This document shows, piece by piece, positions 49,312 to 51,377 of a DNA stretch of 51,377 bases. This DNA is from Pseudoflavonifractor phocaeensis (lineage in GTDB: Bacteria; Bacillota; Clostridia; Oscillospirales; Oscillospiraceae): the NCBI RefSeq assembly GCF_016901735.1, contig NZ_JACLZC010000015.1:1-51377 (forward strand), read 5' to 3'. The position numbers were made by a program, and so were the translations under genes. The stretch's first letter is position 1, and each line of letters opens with the position of its first letter. The notes under the pieces are model-generated. The model saw only the letters and a program-made list of their open reading frames with translations. It ran no database searches and was not told where the DNA came from.

Positions 49312-50745
49312 TCAGGGGATGCGTAGCTCGGCCAGCCGCCGGCGGCAGAGGCGCAGCGTCAGCGCCGCCGCCGCGCAGCAGCCCACCCCCTCCGAAATGG
49401 GAAAGGCCAGCCACACCAGAGTGTCCGCCCCCGCCAGCCGGGAGAAACACCAGGCCAGAGGCAGCACCACCAGAATCATCCGCAACAGCGAGATGAGCAG
49501 GGAAGAAAGACCGCTGCCCAGCGCCTGACAGGCCCCTTGCAGGGTGATGTTGGCCCCTGCAAAGAAAAAGCCCACGGTGATGATGCGCAGCGCCGTGACG
49601 CACAGCGCCACCGCCTGGTCCGAGAGGGAAAAGCACCGGACAATGGGCCCGGCCCAGCATTGGAGCAGCAGGAGCCCCGTCCCCATGATGACCGACGCCA
49701 CCACCAGCCCCCAGCGGATGGCCTGCCGGATGCGCTTCTCCTGCTTTGCCCCGTAATTGAAGGAGATGATGGGGATGGAGGCGTTGTTCAGGCCGTATAC
49801 CGGCATAAAAATAAAATTTTGCAGCTTGAAATACACCCCGTAGGCAATGACCGCCGTATCCGAAACGCCGCTCAGGATCAGATTCATCCCATAGGTCATC
49901 ACCGAGGTCAGCGACTGCATCAGGATCGCCGGTCCCCCCACCCGGTAAATCTCGGCAATCACCGCCCGCCGGGGCCGCAGCAGGGACGGCCGGAAGGGGA
50001 TCTCCCGGTTGTACCGGAAGTGGAGGAATACCACCACCCCAAAGGCGGCCCACTGCCCGATGACGGTGGCCACCGCCGCGCCGGTCACCCCCATGGCAGG
50101 GGCCCCCAACAATCCGAAAATCAAAATGGGGTCCAAAATGAGGTTGGTCACCGAGCCCACCAGCTGGCCCGCCATGGCGGCGGTGGTCTTGCCCGTGGCT
50201 TGCAGCAGTTTTTCAAAACACATATAGCCGATGGTGCCCGCCGAACAGACGGTGACGATGCTCAGATAGGAAAAAGCAAACTCCAGCACCACCGGGTCGG
50301 CGGTCTGGCTCTCCAGATAGGCCCGGGCGCCCAGCAGGCCAAAGAGCAGCGCCGCGCCGTAGTAGCACAGGCTCACCGCCATGGCGTTTCCGGCGATGCG
50401 TCCCGCCTGCTCCGGGTCCCCTCTCCCCAGACTCTTGGAGAGCGAGGCGTTGACCCCCACGCCGGTCCCCACCCCCAGGGCGATCATCAGCATCTGGATG
50501 GGAAAGGCCAGGGTCAGGGCGTTGACCGCCCGGTCTCCGGCCTGAAGCACCTGGGCCGTATCGGGAATGTAGGAGACAAACAGACTGTCCACCACGTTAT
50601 AAAGGGCCTGGACGATCATGGAGAGCATCATGGGCACCGCCATGGTGAGGAGCAGCCGCGGCACCGGCATGGTCCCCATCTTGTTCTCACCTTCGGACGG
50701 ACGGCCCTCTCCCGGCCGGACCCTCCCGCTTTTTTCCCCTCTCAC
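49312..50745 (-). CDS. MATE-family multidrug exporter
   Basis: A 477-residue protein with about 12 membrane helices. The start GTG 50745 has a perfect AAGGAGG 8 bases upstream; ATG 50679 is a shorter alternative that still keeps the family core. It has MGTMPVPRLLLTMAVPMMLSMIVQALYNVVDSLFVSYI at the start of the first repeat and an equivalent PAILMQSLTSVMTYGMNLIL in the second. MATE pumps expel cationic drugs or metabolites using Na+ or H+. A TetR-family gene lies directly upstream with a terminator between them. This suggests local regulation by the TetR protein. Confidence 0.9.
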   Translation of the reverse strand: MRGEKSGRVRPGEGRPSEGENKMGTMPVPRLLLTMAVPMMLSMIVQALYNVVDSLFVSYIPDTAQVLQAGDRAVNALTLAFPIQMLMIALGVGTGVGVNASLSKSLGRGDPEQAGRIAGNAMAVSLCYYGAALLFGLLGARAYLESQTADPVVLEFAFSYLSIVTVCSAGTIGYMCFEKLLQATGKTTAAMAGQLVGSVTNLILDPILIFGLLGAPAMGVTGAAVATVIGQWAAFGVVVFLHFRYNREIPFRPSLLRPRRAVIAEIYRVGGPAILMQSLTSVMTYGMNLILSGVSDTAVIAYGVYFKLQNFIFMPVYGLNNASIPIISFNYGAKQEKRIRQAIRWGLVVASVIMGTGLLLLQCWAGPIVRCFSLSDQAVALCVTALRIITVGFFFAGANITLQGACQALGSGLSSLLISLLRMILVVLPLAWCFSRLAGADTLVWLAFPISEGVGCCAAAALTLRLCRRRLAELRIP

Positions 50746-50772
50746 CGCTGTCCTCCTTGTAAAACACACAAA

Positions 50773-50818
50773 AACGCCCCATTTCTTAGCGGGTATCCCG
50801 GCTAACAAATGGGGCGTT
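50773..50818 (-). terminator. Terminator after the TetR-family gene
   Basis: Long stem AACGCCCCATTT-TTAGC with GCTAA-AAATGGGGCGTT (one mismatch) followed on the minus strand by TTTTTGTG. It lies between the TetR and MATE genes. Confidence 0.88.
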
Positions 50819-50823
50819 GCTTT

Positions 50824-51377
50824 TTATTCCGGTTGGGCCGCCTCTTCCGCCGGCGCGGGATTGGTAATGGCGTGGAGCAGCATCTGGCAGCCGTGGCGCA
50901 GAAATACGTCCCGGTCCACCTCCAGCGTCTGGCCCAGGTAGGCGTCCCGCTGACTGGCCATGCGCACTATGCCCTCCAGCGCCGACCAAAACAGCAGCAC
51001 CAGCTCTTCCGCCCGCAGATCCAGCCGGATCAGGCCCTCCTGCGCGCCCTGACGGAGAAAATCCGCCAGCAGCTGGCCGATGGACCGCCGTACCCGCAGA
51101 ATGTCCCGCACCTCCTGGTCCAGATGGGCGTCCTCCTGCAAACCCGCGCCGCCGTTCACCAGCACGCCGCAGGCCTCCGGCCGCTCTCCATAGTAGCGCA
51201 CCACCGCCGCGCACATGCCCTCGTACGCCTCGTACCAATTGGCGGCGGTGTCGATGGCCTCCTGCAATTTGCGCTGGAGCAGCACCAGGCCGCTGAGGAA
51301 AATCGCGTTGATGATCTCCTCCTTGCTCTGGAAATAGACATAGAGGGTCGCCTTGCTGTATTCCGACTCCCGGGCGA
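50824..51377 (-). CDS. TetR/AcrR-family regulator, N-terminus outside window
   Basis: The open frame runs past the right edge of the window, so the first residues are missing. The visible part begins in the helix-turn-helix (ARESEYSKATLYVYFQSKEEI), the TetR signature. A ligand-binding helical domain of about 150 residues follows and ends in PAEEAAQPE. The MATE exporter gene lies downstream on the same strand, separated by a strong terminator. It may repress the exporter or its own operon; ligand unknown. Confidence 0.88.
   Translation of the reverse strand, partial: ARESEYSKATLYVYFQSKEEIINAIFLSGLVLLQRKLQEAIDTAANWYEAYEGMCAAVVRYYGERPEACGVLVNGGAGLQEDAHLDQEVRDILRVRRSIGQLLADFLRQGAQEGLIRLDLRAEELVLLFWSALEGIVRMASQRDAYLGQTLEVDRDVFLRHGCQMLLHAITNPAPAEEAAQPE

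Noticed and set aside
1..51377. CRISPR arrays, tRNA or rRNA genes, insertion sequences
   Set aside because: No regularly spaced repeats, cloverleaf sequences, rRNA stretches or transposase genes were seen on reading.

Overview
The window looks like a chromosomal piece of a GC-rich, spore-forming anaerobic gut Firmicute of the Oscillospiraceae type (Flavonifractor/Oscillibacter/Intestinimonas-like). This is inferred from strong Shine-Dalgarno sites, a sigma-K gene, clostridial-type HPr, DUF1292 and PTS-related genes, a bilirubin-reductase operon and many CoA-thioester enzymes. No rRNA, tRNA or CRISPR array was seen. Start codons were moved from the longest ORF where a Shine-Dalgarno site decided it.

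Left part (1-14,100). Two large serine recombinases diverge at the left edge. A leftward glycoside operon follows: GH2, then a membrane-anchored permuted GH3, a small membrane protein and a GPH-family sugar symporter with a cysteine-rich insert. It is preceded by an AgrC/AgrA-like two-component pair, and a tandem LytTR-type operator lies just upstream of the operon's promoter. Next comes sigK, whose reading frame is normal up to the middle of the last recognition helix and then runs into unrelated sequence. With the recombinases this suggests a skin-like element inserted in sigK that carries the glycoside operon (hypothesis). A Crh-like HPr and a true HPr follow. Between them they divide the two classical phosphorylation sites.

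Middle part (14,163-37,050). After a Na/phosphate cotransporter comes a block of about 21 kb for CoA-thioester metabolism: four family III CoA-transferases, one acyl-CoA ligase, three crotonases, two acyl-CoA dehydrogenases, one MaoC hydratase, two nitronate-monooxygenase/FabK-like flavoproteins, two GntP-like permeases, one amidohydrolase and one PucR-type regulator. They form several divergent operons. There is no thiolase, hydroxyacyl-CoA dehydrogenase or ETF. It looks like uptake, CoA activation and reduction/hydration of one or more organic acids, substrate unknown.

Right part (37,400-51,377). A NADAR-macrodomain fusion comes first, then an ornithine-cyclodeaminase-like protein with a YtcJ-like amidohydrolase. 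Divergent from these is an M20 amidohydrolase plus YfcC-type carrier unit with an attenuator-like leader. Next are a LigB/MEMO-like protein, a DUF1292 protein, an XRE regulator fused to a desulfoferrodoxin domain and divergent from an EamA exporter, a bilQRS (bilirubin to urobilinogen) operon with a clear MarR operator, a MATE exporter and a TetR regulator cut by the window edge.
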